From NCBI GenBank assembly GCA_001898785.1, contig MKVE01000017.1, positions 1-64,000 on the forward strand: a stretch of 64,000 bases of DNA, written 5' to 3'. Made by a program: the position numbers and the translations under genes. This document shows positions 43,752-53,298 of this stretch, piece by piece. This DNA comes from Chryseobacterium sp. 36-9. Lineage in GTDB: Bacteria > Bacteroidota > Bacteroidia > Flavobacteriales > Weeksellaceae. The notes under the pieces are model-generated. The model searched no databases. It was not told the origin of the DNA and saw nothing but the letters and a program-made list of their open reading frames with translations. The stretch's first letter is position 1, and every line of letters starts with the position of its first letter.

Positions 43752-44138
43752 ATGTCTATAGTACACAAAATCGGAAGAAGAAAAACTTCTGTTGCAAGAG
43801 TTTATGTGAAGCCAGGAACTGGTAACATTACTATAAACGGAAAAGATGCTAAAACATATTTTTGTACAGATGTTTTAGTTTACAAAGTTAATCAGCCATT
43901 TTTATTGACAGAAACTTTAGGTCAGTATGACTTGACTGTTAATGTTTTTGGTGGAGGAATCACTGGTCAGGCAGAAGCTATCAGACTAGGTGTTTCAAGA
44001 GCATTGTGCGAGATCAACGAAGAATTCAGATTGGTTCTTAAACCACAAGGATTGTTGACCAGAGATGCAAGAATGGTAGAGAGAAAGAAACCAGGTCAGA
44101 AAAAAGCGAGAAAGAGATTCCAATTCTCAAAACGTTAA
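43752..44138 (+). CDS. rpsI: 30S ribosomal protein S9
   Basis: A 128-residue protein from ATG 43752 (the frame opens 6 bases earlier at TTG). S9 hallmarks: [32 protein letters not shown] and the basic C-terminal tail ending QFSKR that reaches the P-site tRNA. It is co-transcribed with rplM. Confidence 0.97.
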   Translation: MSIVHKIGRRKTSVARVYVKPGTGNITINGKDAKTYFCTDVLVYKVNQPFLLTETLGQYDLTVNVFGGGITGQAEAIRLGVSRALCEINEEFRLVLKPQGLLTRDARMVERKKPGQKKARKRFQFSKR

Positions 44139-44248
44139 TTATCAGACTTCGGATTCTGGGTTTCAGATTTCAGAACTATTTTGGTTCGTTATCTATTACT
44201 TAAAATCTATTAATCTAACAAAAAATTGCCCGTTACGTTTAGCATCCA

Positions 44249-44275
44249 AATTTTACTCCCATCTAAAGTAAAATT
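44249..44275 (+). promoter_or_regulatory. Leader hairpin before rpsB
   Basis: AATTTTACT (44249-44257) pairs with AGTAAAATT (44267-44275) around CCCATCTAA, 44 bases before the rpsB start. It could be an S2 autoregulation site; nothing here proves it. Confidence 0.4.
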
Positions 44276-44319
44276 GATTGCCGAAAAGCGGAAAGTAAAC
44301 TAACAAAAAACAAGAAAAC

Positions 44320-45081
44320 ATGGCAAAAGCAAATGTAAAAGACCTTTTAGAGGCTGGTGTACACTTCGGTCACATGACCAGAAAGTGGAATCCAAATATG
44401 GCTCCATACATTTTCATGGAGAAAAACGGTATTCACATCGTAGATTTACATAAAACAGCAGTAAAATTGGACGAAGCTTGTAGCGCTTTAGAAAAAATTA
44501 CTTCTTCAGGTAAAAAAGTTCTTTTCGTAGCGACTAAGAAGCAAGCGAAAGAAGTGGTTGCAAAACATGCTGCAGAACTTAACATGCCTTACATCACTGA
44601 AAGATGGCCAGGAGGAATGCTGACGAACTTCGTAACTATCAGAAAAGCGGTTAAAAAAATGAACGCTATCGATAAAATGAAGAAAGACGGAACATTCGAA
44701 ACTTTATCTAAAAAAGAAAGATTACAAGTAGATCGTCAAAGAGCTAATCTTGAGAAAAACTTAGGATCTATTGCAGATATGGTGAGATTGCCTTCAGCTA
44801 TTTTCGTAGTTGATATTATGAGAGAACACATCGCGGTTACAGAAGCTAAGAAATTGGGTATCCCAGTTTTCGGTATTGTAGATACTAACTCAGATCCAAG
44901 AAAAGTGGATTTCGTAATCCCAGGAAATGATGATGCTTCAAAATCTATCGATATGATCCTTTCTGTTGTAGCAGACGCTGTAAAAGAAGGTCAATCTCAA
45001 AGAAAAGCAGAAAAAGAAAAGTCTAAAGAAGAAGGAGAAAAAGTTTCTGCTGATGCAGACGCTGACTTCGATGCAGAATAA
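44320..45081 (+). CDS. rpsB: 30S ribosomal protein S2
   Basis: A 253-residue protein with S2 hallmarks: DLLEAGVHFGHMTRKWNP, FVATKKQAKEVV, ERWPGGMLTNF and GIVDTNSDPRKVDFVIPGNDD. An acidic tail follows (DADADFDAE). It lies 181 bases after rpsI. The translation factor gene tsf, which usually follows rpsB, is not in the window; a terminator and a dispersed repeat follow instead. Confidence 0.97.
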   Translation: MAKANVKDLLEAGVHFGHMTRKWNPNMAPYIFMEKNGIHIVDLHKTAVKLDEACSALEKITSSGKKVLFVATKKQAKEVVAKHAAELNMPYITERWPGGMLTNFVTIRKAVKKMNAIDKMKKDGTFETLSKKERLQVDRQRANLEKNLGSIADMVRLPSAIFVVDIMREHIAVTEAKKLGIPVFGIVDTNSDPRKVDFVIPGNDDASKSIDMILSVVADAVKEGQSQRKAEKEKSKEEGEKVSADADADFDAE

Positions 45082-45106
45082 TCAGAGGATTTTTTCTTAA
45101 ATATAA

Positions 45107-45139
45107 AAAGCGGTTCAAGTTATTGGATCGCTTTTTTTT
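45107..45139 (+). terminator. Intrinsic terminator of rpsB
   Basis: AAAGCGGTTCAA (45107-45118) pairs with TTGGATCGCTTT (45123-45134) with two G-T pairs and loop GTTA, then TTTT. Confidence 0.85.
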
Positions 45140-45150
45140 ATGACAGTTTT

Positions 45151-45254
45151 TCCGCCTTCCGCTCCCAAACCTAATGAAGTGGTTCGATGAAGTCAATCTT
45201 TTTACTCCATCTTGTTGCGTAAAAGGGATTTCCGCTCAAGTCGGACTGCGATCG
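45151..45254 (-). repeat. Dispersed hairpin element, copy B
   Basis: On the minus strand: ATCGCAGTCCGACTTGAGCG, then GAAATCC and a TTTTAC…GTAAAA stem, AAAGATTGACTTC, an insert, and GGGAGCGGAAGGCGG. Its outer arms match copy A at 20242-20312; GGAAATCC and AAAGATTG match copies C and D. Confidence 0.65.
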
Positions 45255-45293
45255 ATGTTGAAGATATAATAACGTTTGTACAAACAAAACAAC

Positions 45294-45330
45294 GAAAAAA
45301 CCCTTTCGGAGCTTTTAACTCTGAAAGGGC
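45294..45330 (-). terminator. Intrinsic terminator of accA
   Basis: On the minus strand CCCTTTCAGAG pairs with CTCCGAAAGGG with one mismatch, then TTTTTT. Confidence 0.8.
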
Positions 45331-45362
45331 TAATTTTATAATTATCAAAAGAATAATTAATC

Positions 45363-46319
45363 TTACCCTTTGAATTCTCCCATCGCAATAAACTTATCCT
45401 GTCGCTCTGCAACCAGTTTCTCAACCGGCATTTTGGACAATGTCTTGATATCTTTCAGCAAAACCTTCTTCACGTTTTCATAAGTCGCTGTAGGATTATA
45501 GTGTGCACCGCCCAATGGTTCAGGAATAATATCGTCAATAAGCTTTTGTTTCAGCATATCTTCACCAGTAAGCTTCATTGTGTTTGCGGCTGTTTCTTTG
45601 TATTCCCAGCTTCTCCATAGGATTGCGGAACAATTCTCCGGAGATATTACCGAATACCATGTGTTTTCAAGCATATAAACCTTGTTTCCAACACCGATTC
45701 CTAATGCACCACCACTTGCACCTTCACCAATAATTACGGTAATGATCGGTGTTTTCAGTTGGCACATCTCATAGATGTTTCTGGCGATTGCTTCACCCTG
45801 TCCACGCTCTTCCGCTTCCAGACCAGGATAAGCTCCAGGTGTATCCACAAAAGTTACTACAGGAATATTGAATTTTTCCGCCAATTTCATCAATCTAAGA
45901 GCTTTTCTATAACCTTCCGGGTTAGACATCCCAAAACGTCTGTGCTGACGTTCTTTGGTTGTTCTACCTTTCTGAGTTCCGATCAGCATCACTGTATTAC
46001 CGCTGATGCTGGCAATGCCGCCAACCATGGCAGGATCATCACCGAAGTTTCTGTCACCGTGCAATTCTACAAAGCTTCCTTCATCTGCCAGACCATGGAT
46101 ATAATCCAATGTGTACGGTCTGTCCGGATGTCTGGAAAGCTGGACTCTTTGCCAAGGTGTAATGTTTCCGTATATTTTTTTCTTGGTGTCTTCTATTTTA
46201 TCCTTGATCTTTTTGCAGGATTCATCTACATCGATGCCGCTTTCAGTGCCTAATTGTACACATTTTTCGTACTGCTCGATCAGTTCTTTTACAGGTTGTT
46301 CAAATTCTAAATATTCCAT
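45363..46319 (-). CDS. accA: Acetyl-CoA carboxylase carboxyltransferase, alpha subunit
   Basis: A 318-residue protein that with AccD transfers CO2 from carboxybiotin to acetyl-CoA, the first step of fatty acid synthesis. Hallmarks: [41 protein letters not shown] and [13 protein letters not shown]. It has its own promoter. accB and accC lie about 11 kb away, accD is not in the window. Confidence 0.96.
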   Translation of the reverse strand: MEYLEFEQPVKELIEQYEKCVQLGTESGIDVDESCKKIKDKIEDTKKKIYGNITPWQRVQLSRHPDRPYTLDYIHGLADEGSFVELHGDRNFGDDPAMVGGIASISGNTVMLIGTQKGRTTKERQHRRFGMSNPEGYRKALRLMKLAEKFNIPVVTFVDTPGAYPGLEAEERGQGEAIARNIYEMCQLKTPIITVIIGEGASGGALGIGVGNKVYMLENTWYSVISPENCSAILWRSWEYKETAANTMKLTGEDMLKQKLIDDIIPEPLGGAHYNPTATYENVKKVLLKDIKTLSKMPVEKLVAERQDKFIAMGEFKG

Positions 46320-46343
46320 ATTCTGTTTGGATTAAACCAAATT

Positions 46344-46351
46344 CAAAAATA
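46344..46351 (-). promoter_or_regulatory. -7 box of accA
   Basis: TATTTTTG on the minus strand, 24 bases before the ATG at 46319. Confidence 0.6.
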
Positions 46352-46385
46352 ATCTTTTTTTTACAAATGGTTTTGAATTATATAA

Positions 46386-47894
46386 TTAATTTGAATTAAT
46401 TGCTTTTTCGATTCTTGCCAGCGTTTCCTCTTTGCCAATGATATTCATAATATCCGGAACATCAGGACCTTTCAGCTCTCCAACAAGAGCCAAACGAAGC
46501 GGCATCATGACTTTTCCCATTCCCAAAGAATGTTCCTCCGCAAAATGATGTATGGTTTGTTTCAAAACTTCTGGGTGAAATTCTGTTATTTCTAGTTTTG
46601 TAGAAAGATCTTTTAAAACTGCTGAGGTTGTATCATTCCAGGCTTTTTTCAAGGCCTTTTCGTCATAGGAATTTGGTGCTGCGAAGAAGAATTTTCCATC
46701 GTTATAGATATCCACTACAAAAGTCGCTCTTTCTTTCATCAATGAAACAATTTTCAATAATTTTTCATCAGAAATGTTCAATGATTTTACTTCGTCAACT
46801 TCTTTTAATAAAACTAAAACCTCTTCATCAGATTTCAGTTTAAGATATTCCTGATTGAACCACTTAGCTTTCTGCGGATCAAATCTTGCGCCGGCTTTAT
46901 GAACTTTATGAAGATCAAATTCGGCAATCATTTCGTCCAAAGAAACAATTTCTTTATCATTCGAAGGTGTCCAACCTAAAAGTGCTGTCATATTAATGAA
47001 AGCCTCTGGAAAATAGCCTGACTCTTTATAACCTTTCCATATCTCATCACTTTCCGGATCTTTGAAATCCATGGGAAAAACCGGAAAACCGAATTTTGCA
47101 CCGTCTCTTTTGCTTAGTTTTCCTTTACCTTCCGGTTTTAATATCAAAGAAAGATGAGCAAATTCCGGAGCATCCCAACCCATTGCTTCGTATAATAAAA
47201 CGTGCAAAGGCATTGACGGCAGCCACTCCTCACCACGAATGACGTGAGAGATTTTCATCTCAAAATCATCTACAACATTTGCAAAATGATAGGTTGGCAT
47301 TCCATCGTTTTTAATTAGAACTTTATCATCTAAAGTATTAGTATTAACTGAGAAATTTCCTCTGATAATATCCTGAAGATTAAGAACTCTGTCAATCGGC
47401 ATTTTGAAACGTACAACATAAGGAACATTATCATTCAACAGTTTCTGAACTTCTTCAAAAGAAAGAGAAATACTGTTTCTCAACTGCTGTCTTGTCTGAT
47501 AATTGTAAGAGAAAACGTCACCTCTTGCTTCGAATTCTTTTCTGATAGCATCCAATTCTTCAGGCGTGTCAAAAGCGATATAAGCATAATCAGTTTTCAG
47601 GATTTGCTCTTTGTATTTGTCATAGATATCTCTTCTCTCAGACTGGCGGTAAGGTGCATATGGACCGCCTACTTTTGGACTTTCATCGGGAACGATTCCA
47701 CACCATTCCAGGGAATTCATAATATAATCTTCCGCGCCTTCTACATATCTTGCCGTATCGGTATCTTCGATTCTAAGAACGAATTCTCCTCCTTGATTTT
47801 TTGCGAACAGATAATCATACAAAGCCGTTCTGACTCCTCCTAAATGTAAAGCTCCTGTAGGACTTGGCGCAAATCGCACTCTTACTTTTTTCAT
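46386..47894 (-). CDS. gltX: Glutamate--tRNA ligase
   Basis: A 502-residue class I aminoacyl-tRNA synthetase from ATG 47894, chosen over ATG 47924 because the family starts MKKVRVRFAPSPTG. The HIGH-type motif is APSPTGALHLGG and the KMSKS-type motif KLSKRDG. The C-terminal anticodon-binding domain begins at about residue 340. The length is normal for Bacteroidota. It charges tRNA-Glu in the cytoplasm. Confidence 0.96.
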   Translation of the reverse strand: MKKVRVRFAPSPTGALHLGGVRTALYDYLFAKNQGGEFVLRIEDTDTARYVEGAEDYIMNSLEWCGIVPDESPKVGGPYAPYRQSERRDIYDKYKEQILKTDYAYIAFDTPEELDAIRKEFEARGDVFSYNYQTRQQLRNSISLSFEEVQKLLNDNVPYVVRFKMPIDRVLNLQDIIRGNFSVNTNTLDDKVLIKNDGMPTYHFANVVDDFEMKISHVIRGEEWLPSMPLHVLLYEAMGWDAPEFAHLSLILKPEGKGKLSKRDGAKFGFPVFPMDFKDPESDEIWKGYKESGYFPEAFINMTALLGWTPSNDKEIVSLDEMIAEFDLHKVHKAGARFDPQKAKWFNQEYLKLKSDEEVLVLLKEVDEVKSLNISDEKLLKIVSLMKERATFVVDIYNDGKFFFAAPNSYDEKALKKAWNDTTSAVLKDLSTKLEITEFHPEVLKQTIHHFAEEHSLGMGKVMMPLRLALVGELKGPDVPDIMNIIGKEETLARIEKAINSN

Positions 47895-47945
47895 AAATAG
47901 ACGTTTATTTTTTTCAGGAATCATTGTTTACTGAAAATTGTGGCG

Positions 47946-47953
47946 CAAAATTA
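47946..47953 (-). promoter_or_regulatory. -7 box of gltX
   Basis: TAATTTTG on the minus strand, giving a leader of about 45 bases to the ATG at 47894. Confidence 0.6.
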
Positions 47954-47983
47954 AGAAATTTTAATGGTTTTTACTTTTTTGAA

Positions 47984-48015
47984 TTTGGTTAATCTTATCT
48001 GAAATAGTATTTTTG
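47984..48015 (+). promoter_or_regulatory. Promoter of the cupin gene and probably the glycosyltransferases
   Basis: TTTG (47984-47987) and TATTTTTG (48008-48015) are 20 bases apart; the ATG is at 48034. Confidence 0.65.
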
Positions 48016-48033
48016 AAGATTAAAATAATAGCT

Positions 48034-48378
48034 ATGTTAGAAATTGGCGAAAGACCTTGGGGTAAATATTATGTTTTGGCGGATGAACCTAACTATAAAT
48101 TGAAACGAATAGAAGTCAATCCCGGCCAAAAATTATCTTATCAGTATCACCATAAAAGACAGGAGCAATGGACAATCGTTGAAGGCAACGCAACAATTGT
48201 TTTAGATGACAAAGAAATCTCTTTGGGTTATGGGGAAAGCGTTTTTATCCCATTGGGTGCGAAACACAGAATTATGAATCTTACGGATAAGCCTGTTGTT
48301 TTTATAGAAGTCCAGACCGGAACTTACTTTGGAGAAGAAGATATCGTAAGGTTGGAGGATGAATATGATAGAAGTTAA
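48034..48378 (+). CDS. Cupin of the mannose-6-phosphate isomerase type II family
   Basis: A 114-residue single-cupin protein (ATG 48034). RPWGKYYVL at the start, metal-type motif SYQYHHKRQEQW and the second half VFIPLGAKHRIMN match the C-terminal isomerase domain of bifunctional ManC/AlgA enzymes. Here it stands alone without the mannose-1-phosphate guanylyltransferase part. It may interconvert fructose- and mannose-6-phosphate to supply GDP-mannose for the glycans made by the following genes. Confidence 0.85.
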   Translation: MLEIGERPWGKYYVLADEPNYKLKRIEVNPGQKLSYQYHHKRQEQWTIVEGNATIVLDDKEISLGYGESVFIPLGAKHRIMNLTDKPVVFIEVQTGTYFGEEDIVRLEDEYDRS

Positions 48379-48436
48379 TAATTTTTTAATTAGTATTGTT
48401 TTAATCCAGAAACAAAGGTTTTAATATAATTGAAAA

Positions 48437-49570
48437 ATGAAGATATTGGTTGATCCACAGATTTTTAATCAGCAAAAATATGGTGGTATTTCCCGTTACT
48501 ACACAGAGATTTTTTCTGTGCTTGCTAAGAAACCAGCTGTAGATGTCAATATACCTATTTATAGTACGGATAACATATATTTAAAAGATTCGGACCTACT
48601 TACGAAAAATATATTTTTAACATCATTATACAATACTCTTGCTTTTCTTGGGATCAGTACCAAATCGTTGAGAAAAAAAAATGCAAATCAATTGCTTGAA
48701 AAAATATGTCACGAAAATAATTATGATGTATTTATCCCTACTTATTACGATCCATATTTTCTTGATTTAATTAGAGAAAAACCTTTTGTGTTGACGGTTT
48801 ATGACATGATTCATGAATTGATGCCGCAATATTTTGAGAATGATCCCTATAATGTTATAGAATTCAAATCAATATTAATAGAAAAAGCTAGCAGAATTAT
48901 TGCAGTATCTAATAATACAAAAAAAGATATTCTCAAATTTTATCCTCACATTGATCCGGATAAGATAGTAGTTATATATCATGGGAGCTCAATAAAAATT
49001 GATCGCAATGTAAATGTTGATTTACCTTCAAGTTATATCTTATATGTAGGATCTCGTGCAAATTATAAAAATTTCACATTCTTAGTCAATGCGATAGATC
49101 CAATATTAAAGGATAATCCGAATTTGATTCTATTGGCAGCCGGTGGCGGAGAGTTTACTGACGAAGAAATAGACTTCATCAAAAAAAAAGGGCTAGATAA
49201 ACAAATCTTACAAAAGAATTTTGAGGAAAATGAGCTAGGCCTCTTTTACAAAAATGCAATATTTTTTGTTTTTCCTTCACTATATGAAGGCTTTGGAATA
49301 CCGGTATTAGAATCCATGGCATGTGGATGTCCTATAATTTTATCCGATAGCTCATCGTTCCCGGAAGTTGCAGGCCAGGCAGGTATGTATTTTGATTGTA
49401 CATCAGAGGCAGATTTGAGGCAAAAAATGAAAATGCTATTAAAAGATGAAAATCTCAGAAAACAATTTTCAGAAAAAGGATTACTACAGGTGAAAAAATT
49501 TGATTGGGAAGTAGCCGCAAAACAGTGTTTGGAAGTTTACATATTAGCAGCTGAAGATATAAGAGAATGA
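48437..49570 (+). CDS. Glycosyltransferase family 4 (GT-B)
   Basis: A 377-residue GT-B enzyme. The N-terminus reads VDPQIFNQQKYGGISRYYTEI. The C-terminal donor site has LYVGSRANYKNF and the EX7E region YEGFGIPVLESMACG. It probably adds a hexose such as mannose to a surface polysaccharide. Its stop overlaps the next start (ATGA at 49567-49570), so the two are translationally coupled. Confidence 0.9.
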   Translation: MKILVDPQIFNQQKYGGISRYYTEIFSVLAKKPAVDVNIPIYSTDNIYLKDSDLLTKNIFLTSLYNTLAFLGISTKSLRKKNANQLLEKICHENNYDVFIPTYYDPYFLDLIREKPFVLTVYDMIHELMPQYFENDPYNVIEFKSILIEKASRIIAVSNNTKKDILKFYPHIDPDKIVVIYHGSSIKIDRNVNVDLPSSYILYVGSRANYKNFTFLVNAIDPILKDNPNLILLAAGGGEFTDEEIDFIKKKGLDKQILQKNFEENELGLFYKNAIFFVFPSLYEGFGIPVLESMACGCPIILSDSSSFPEVAGQAGMYFDCTSEADLRQKMKMLLKDENLRKQFSEKGLLQVKKFDWEVAAKQCLEVYILAAEDIRE

Positions 49571-50397
49571 AATTAACAATCATTACAATCAATTATAATA
49601 ATAAAGAAGGTCTTGTCAAAACTTTTGATTCTGTCCGTGTTCAGACCTGGAAGGACTTTGAGTTCATCGTAATTGACGGAGGAAGCACAGACGGATGCAA
49701 AGAGTTGATAGAGCAAAATCATCAAATCAATTATTGGGTGTCTGAGAAAGATTCTGGTGTTTATAATGCTATGAATAAAGGAATTCGTAAAGCGACTGGT
49801 GATTACGTTATTTTTATGAATAGTGGCGATTTTTTTTATGATGAATTTGTTCTGGAAAAAGTAAAGAATCAATTTGATTCTGGTATTGGCATTCTATATG
49901 GAGATTCCGTTTTCTTTAATGAAGATAAAGGTTACAGAAAGGTGATAAAGTCTCCGAACAATTTAACGTTTGGCTTCTTCTATGATGGTGGTCTTAATCA
50001 TCAGGCGGCTTTCATCAAGAGATCTTTATTCAGTGACTATTTTTTTTATAATGAGAATTATAAAATTTGTGCAGATTGGGAGTTTTTTATTATTCTAATT
50101 TCTATTTACAATGTCTCTCACAAATACTTAAACGAAATAATTTGTTATTATGATTTTTCAGGTATTTCTGCTAAATCGGAAAATCTACCTGTTTACAATC
50201 AGGAACGAGAGAAAACACTGAACAAATATTTTTCTGCATTCAAAGAAGATGCAAAATTAACTCAGGAAATGCGAGCAAAAAGAATGAAACAGGTTTTACA
50301 TATAAAAAAATATCCAGTAGCTTGGCGAATTTTCAAATGGATGATCAGTCTATTTCTTTTGTTTTTGCCAAAATATCAAAATGATTTCAGAAAATAA
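49567..50397 (+). CDS. Glycosyltransferase family 2 (GT-A)
   Basis: A 276-residue GT-A enzyme starting TIITINYNNKEGLVKTFDSV with VIDGGSTDGC, SGVYNAMNKGIRKATGDY and the metal-site region FMNSGDFF in place of a strict DxD. The C-terminus has a hydrophobic, possibly membrane-associated stretch (WMISLFLLFLPKY). It is coupled to the preceding GT4 gene by a 4-base overlap. Confidence 0.9.
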   Translation: MKLTIITINYNNKEGLVKTFDSVRVQTWKDFEFIVIDGGSTDGCKELIEQNHQINYWVSEKDSGVYNAMNKGIRKATGDYVIFMNSGDFFYDEFVLEKVKNQFDSGIGILYGDSVFFNEDKGYRKVIKSPNNLTFGFFYDGGLNHQAAFIKRSLFSDYFFYNENYKICADWEFFIILISIYNVSHKYLNEIICYYDFSGISAKSENLPVYNQEREKTLNKYFSAFKEDAKLTQEMRAKRMKQVLHIKKYPVAWRIFKWMISLFLLFLPKYQNDFRK

Positions 50398-50459
50398 TTC
50401 TTCTTTAGTTCTATCAGCTAAAATGGGTTAAACACAAAAGTAACGATTGTTAGATATCA

Positions 50460-51425
50460 TTATTTAGAAATTAATTTTGCGTATAAATTGGGGTAATAAT
50501 AATATAATCTCAAATAGAGATAATACTCTATACCGATATCTCTTATTGGATATTTCAGGAATGAATAGAATGACTTGCGAATTTCCTCTTTTTCTAATTT
50601 CATTTGATTTACCGAAGTATTTCTGATAATTCTTTTCAGTACCATCAACAGTTTTCTAATTATATTTTTGCTGATCTTACTTTGATTTCCGATTGTTTCT
50701 GAACTCTGCCAAAATCTGAATACCTCCATAATCGCCAAATAAAAAAAATAAGCAGTCTCGGGCGAAAGATTATGGGAAAGACTGTCTTCCCGTTGAATGT
50801 AATGGTAAAGTTTTTTATTGGATTTAGCGACTTTCGTTGTTTTATGAAATATTTTGAAAAGCGTGGAATAGTCTTCAAAGCTTTTAAGATTTTCAGGAAA
50901 GTTTACGTTCTTGAAAAAAACGGCTTTGTATAATTTTCCCCAGGGATGGCTTTGGATTTCCTCATCTTCTAATAAAAGTATCAAAGCTCTGTTTCCATCA
51001 AATATTTTCTCCTGCGAAATCGGTTTGTTGAATACAATGTTTCCATCTTCATCCTCATATGATGCTTCTATAATAGAAATATCTGCATGTTCATTAACAA
51101 GTAAATGATACAACTCTGAACAATAATCCGGTTCTACCCAGTCATCAGAATCCACAAAACAAATATATTCGCCAGTAGCCGATTTTACTCCTTTATTTCT
51201 CGCTTTTGATACGCCGGAATTAGCTTGCTTAAAAATTTTTATTCTTTTATCTTTAATTTGGAAATATTCATAGATTTTTGAAGTCCCGTCTGTAGAACCA
51301 TCATCAATAATAATAATTTCTAAATTGCTATAAGATTGATTAATAACACTAGTCAGGCATTTTTCCAAAGACCTCTCTGCATTGTAACAAGGAATGATTA
51401 GACTTATCAGTAGATGATTGTTCAT
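50460..51425 (-). CDS. Glycosyltransferase family 2 (GT-A)
   Basis: A 321-residue GT-A enzyme: SLIIPCYNAERSLEKCL at the N-terminus, IIDDGSTDGT, NSGVSKARNKGVKSATGEY and the DxD-type VDSDDW. A basic C-terminal region of about 90 residues follows the catalytic domain. It is convergent with the preceding pair and divergent from the next gene, so it is a separate unit. Confidence 0.9.
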   Translation of the reverse strand: MNNHLLISLIIPCYNAERSLEKCLTSVINQSYSNLEIIIIDDGSTDGTSKIYEYFQIKDKRIKIFKQANSGVSKARNKGVKSATGEYICFVDSDDWVEPDYCSELYHLLVNEHADISIIEASYEDEDGNIVFNKPISQEKIFDGNRALILLLEDEEIQSHPWGKLYKAVFFKNVNFPENLKSFEDYSTLFKIFHKTTKVAKSNKKLYHYIQREDSLSHNLSPETAYFFYLAIMEVFRFWQSSETIGNQSKISKNIIRKLLMVLKRIIRNTSVNQMKLEKEEIRKSFYSFLKYPIRDIGIEYYLYLRLYYYYPNLYAKLISK

Positions 51426-51551
51426 TTTATTAGGCAGCGAATTAATCTTTTTAAAATTTGTTTAATACATAAAAACAAACATTATGCAGATAACCATAAT
51501 TGCTGGATATTTTATGACGCAATATAATAAAAATATATCAAGCTAAAAAAG

Positions 51552-51580
51552 TTGAGATCTGGAGGTTTTTACTAAATTTG
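51552..51580 (+). promoter_or_regulatory. Promoter of the GT-like gene at 51633
   Basis: TTG (51552-51554) and TAAATTTG (51573-51580), spacer 18 bases, ATG at 51633. Confidence 0.65.
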
Positions 51581-51632
51581 ACCTTATAAGAAGATAAGAA
51601 GATTTATTAATCAGTAAAAATTTTATCAATAT

Positions 51633-52502
51633 ATGAATATTGTATATTTAGTATTTGGCAGCAACCTGGAAAATTACCAGCAAGTCTATTTTTCAGCGTA
51701 TACTGCCTTTGCGCATAAAAATACTGAAGACAGGATTATCGTGGTTGCAGAAGATCCATCATTATTTGCTTCTTTTCAGGATAAGATAGAAATATTACCA
51801 ATTAGCCGTGCACTAATAAAAGAGTGGGAAGGTAAATATCAATTTTTTTGGAGGGTGAAAATCAAAGCGCTACAATTAGTTGCCGAAAAATATCCGTCAG
51901 ACTCTATTCTATATTTGGATGGTGATACTTTTTTTTATCAGAATATGAATTCTCTACGTGATGGAATGAAAAATGGACAAAATTTTATGCACGTAGCAGA
52001 AGGAAAGCTATCGGCTCTTTCATCAAAAACCGAAAGACTGATGTGGAAACAAATGAAAGGAAAGTCCTATTTTAATGTCAAAATAGATAACAACTCTACA
52101 ATGTGGAATGCTGGTCTAATCGGGATTTCTCCAAAACATTTTGGTTGTCTCGATTTAACTTTAGGGATTAATGATGCGATGTGTGCGGACGGTGTGACAA
52201 GAAGATTGATAGAACAGTTTGCATTTTCTTTGGGACTCAATGAATTTTCAAAACTGAAACCTGCGGATAAAGTTGTTGGTCATTATTGGGGAAATAAACC
52301 AGAATGGAACCAGATTATCAGCCATTTTTTGAAAGAAATTTTTATGAAAAATTATTCTTTGGATGAAATTGTTGAAAAGATCAGACAAATTGATTTCAGT
52401 AAAATTCCAGTAAAGGTTAAGGAATCAAGTACCCAAAGAAAGCTCAAAAACTTAGTTGATCAATTTTATAAGAACAAAAAACCTCTCTATATTAACAAAT
52501 AA
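51633..52502 (+). CDS. Putative GT-A fold glycosyltransferase (GT8-like), unassigned
   Basis: A 289-residue protein. IVYLVFGSNLENYQQVYF at the start and ILYLDGDTFFYQ, with the DxD metal motif, point to a nucleotide-diphospho-sugar transferase fold. Further marks are TMWNAGLIGISPKHF and DKVVGHYWGN. I cannot place it in a numbered GT family with certainty. It has its own promoter and converges on the next gene after 17 bases. Confidence 0.7.
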   Translation: MNIVYLVFGSNLENYQQVYFSAYTAFAHKNTEDRIIVVAEDPSLFASFQDKIEILPISRALIKEWEGKYQFFWRVKIKALQLVAEKYPSDSILYLDGDTFFYQNMNSLRDGMKNGQNFMHVAEGKLSALSSKTERLMWKQMKGKSYFNVKIDNNSTMWNAGLIGISPKHFGCLDLTLGINDAMCADGVTRRLIEQFAFSLGLNEFSKLKPADKVVGHYWGNKPEWNQIISHFLKEIFMKNYSLDEIVEKIRQIDFSKIPVKVKESSTQRKLKNLVDQFYKNKKPLYINK

Positions 52503-52519
52503 ACTCTTGAAAAGTTGAA

Positions 52520-53257
52520 TTACTGTTTCAAAGTTCTATAAGTTTCGTAGACGTACACACTTTGAAGGTAGCTGATTTTCAACCCATTGATGCCATCCAA
52601 TATTCCAAGTTTTATAAAGTAAGTTTTAAAGAATTTGAAAATAACTTTGCTCCATTGTATAATGAAGTTATATTTTTCACCCTTCAGTTGAAGTTCCTTA
52701 CCTTTTAATCTGCCGTAAGACAGCATTTTATTTTTGAACTGATCATAATTTTCAAAAGAATAATGAAGAAGTTTGTGTCTTAAAACGCCAACAGTTCCGT
52801 TGACTTCCAAAGTCTCATGCACTTTTTTATTTTCGGAATAATGCGCTTTCGACTTTCTGAACAAGCGAAAATTTTTGTCATTCTGAGTTCCTGAAAAATT
52901 GATTTTTTTCCTGCCTAGAAAGAATGTTCTGTAAAAATAGTAAGCATCTTTTGCATTCGGGTTTTCTACAGTTTTCAAAATTTCCTTTCTTAATTTCGGC
53001 GTGATTCTCTCATCACCATCCAAAAATAGAACCCAATCATTCTTTGCAGCATCCAAAGCGAGATTTCTTTGTTTTGTAAAATCTTCAAATTTATTCTGAA
53101 TAATTTTAACTTTCGGAAATGTACGGGCAATTTCCACAGTTTGATCTGTGCTGAAAGAATCAACAACAATAATTTCATCACAAAAGTCAAAACATTCTAT
53201 TACCTCGCGTATGTTATTCTGCTCGTTATATGTTATGATTAAGCCACTTACTTCCAT
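52520..53257 (-). CDS. Glycosyltransferase family 2, WaaE/KdtX type
   Basis: A 245-residue GT-A enzyme from ATG 53257 (a GTG at 53296 would add 13 unlikely residues). Motifs: GLIITYNEQNNIREVIE, VVDSFSTDQTVEIA, KQRNLALDAA and FLDGDERI. WaaE-type enzymes add sugars to the inner LPS core. It shares gene type with the one at 54060 and flanks a deacetylase, so the three likely act on the same glycan. Confidence 0.9.
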   Translation of the reverse strand: MEVSGLIITYNEQNNIREVIECFDFCDEIIVVDSFSTDQTVEIARTFPKVKIIQNKFEDFTKQRNLALDAAKNDWVLFLDGDERITPKLRKEILKTVENPNAKDAYYFYRTFFLGRKKINFSGTQNDKNFRLFRKSKAHYSENKKVHETLEVNGTVGVLRHKLLHYSFENYDQFKNKMLSYGRLKGKELQLKGEKYNFIIQWSKVIFKFFKTYFIKLGILDGINGLKISYLQSVYVYETYRTLKQ

Positions 53258-53298
53258 CGCTACATTTTCTAAATCCCAATAATGCCATCCGAACACTT

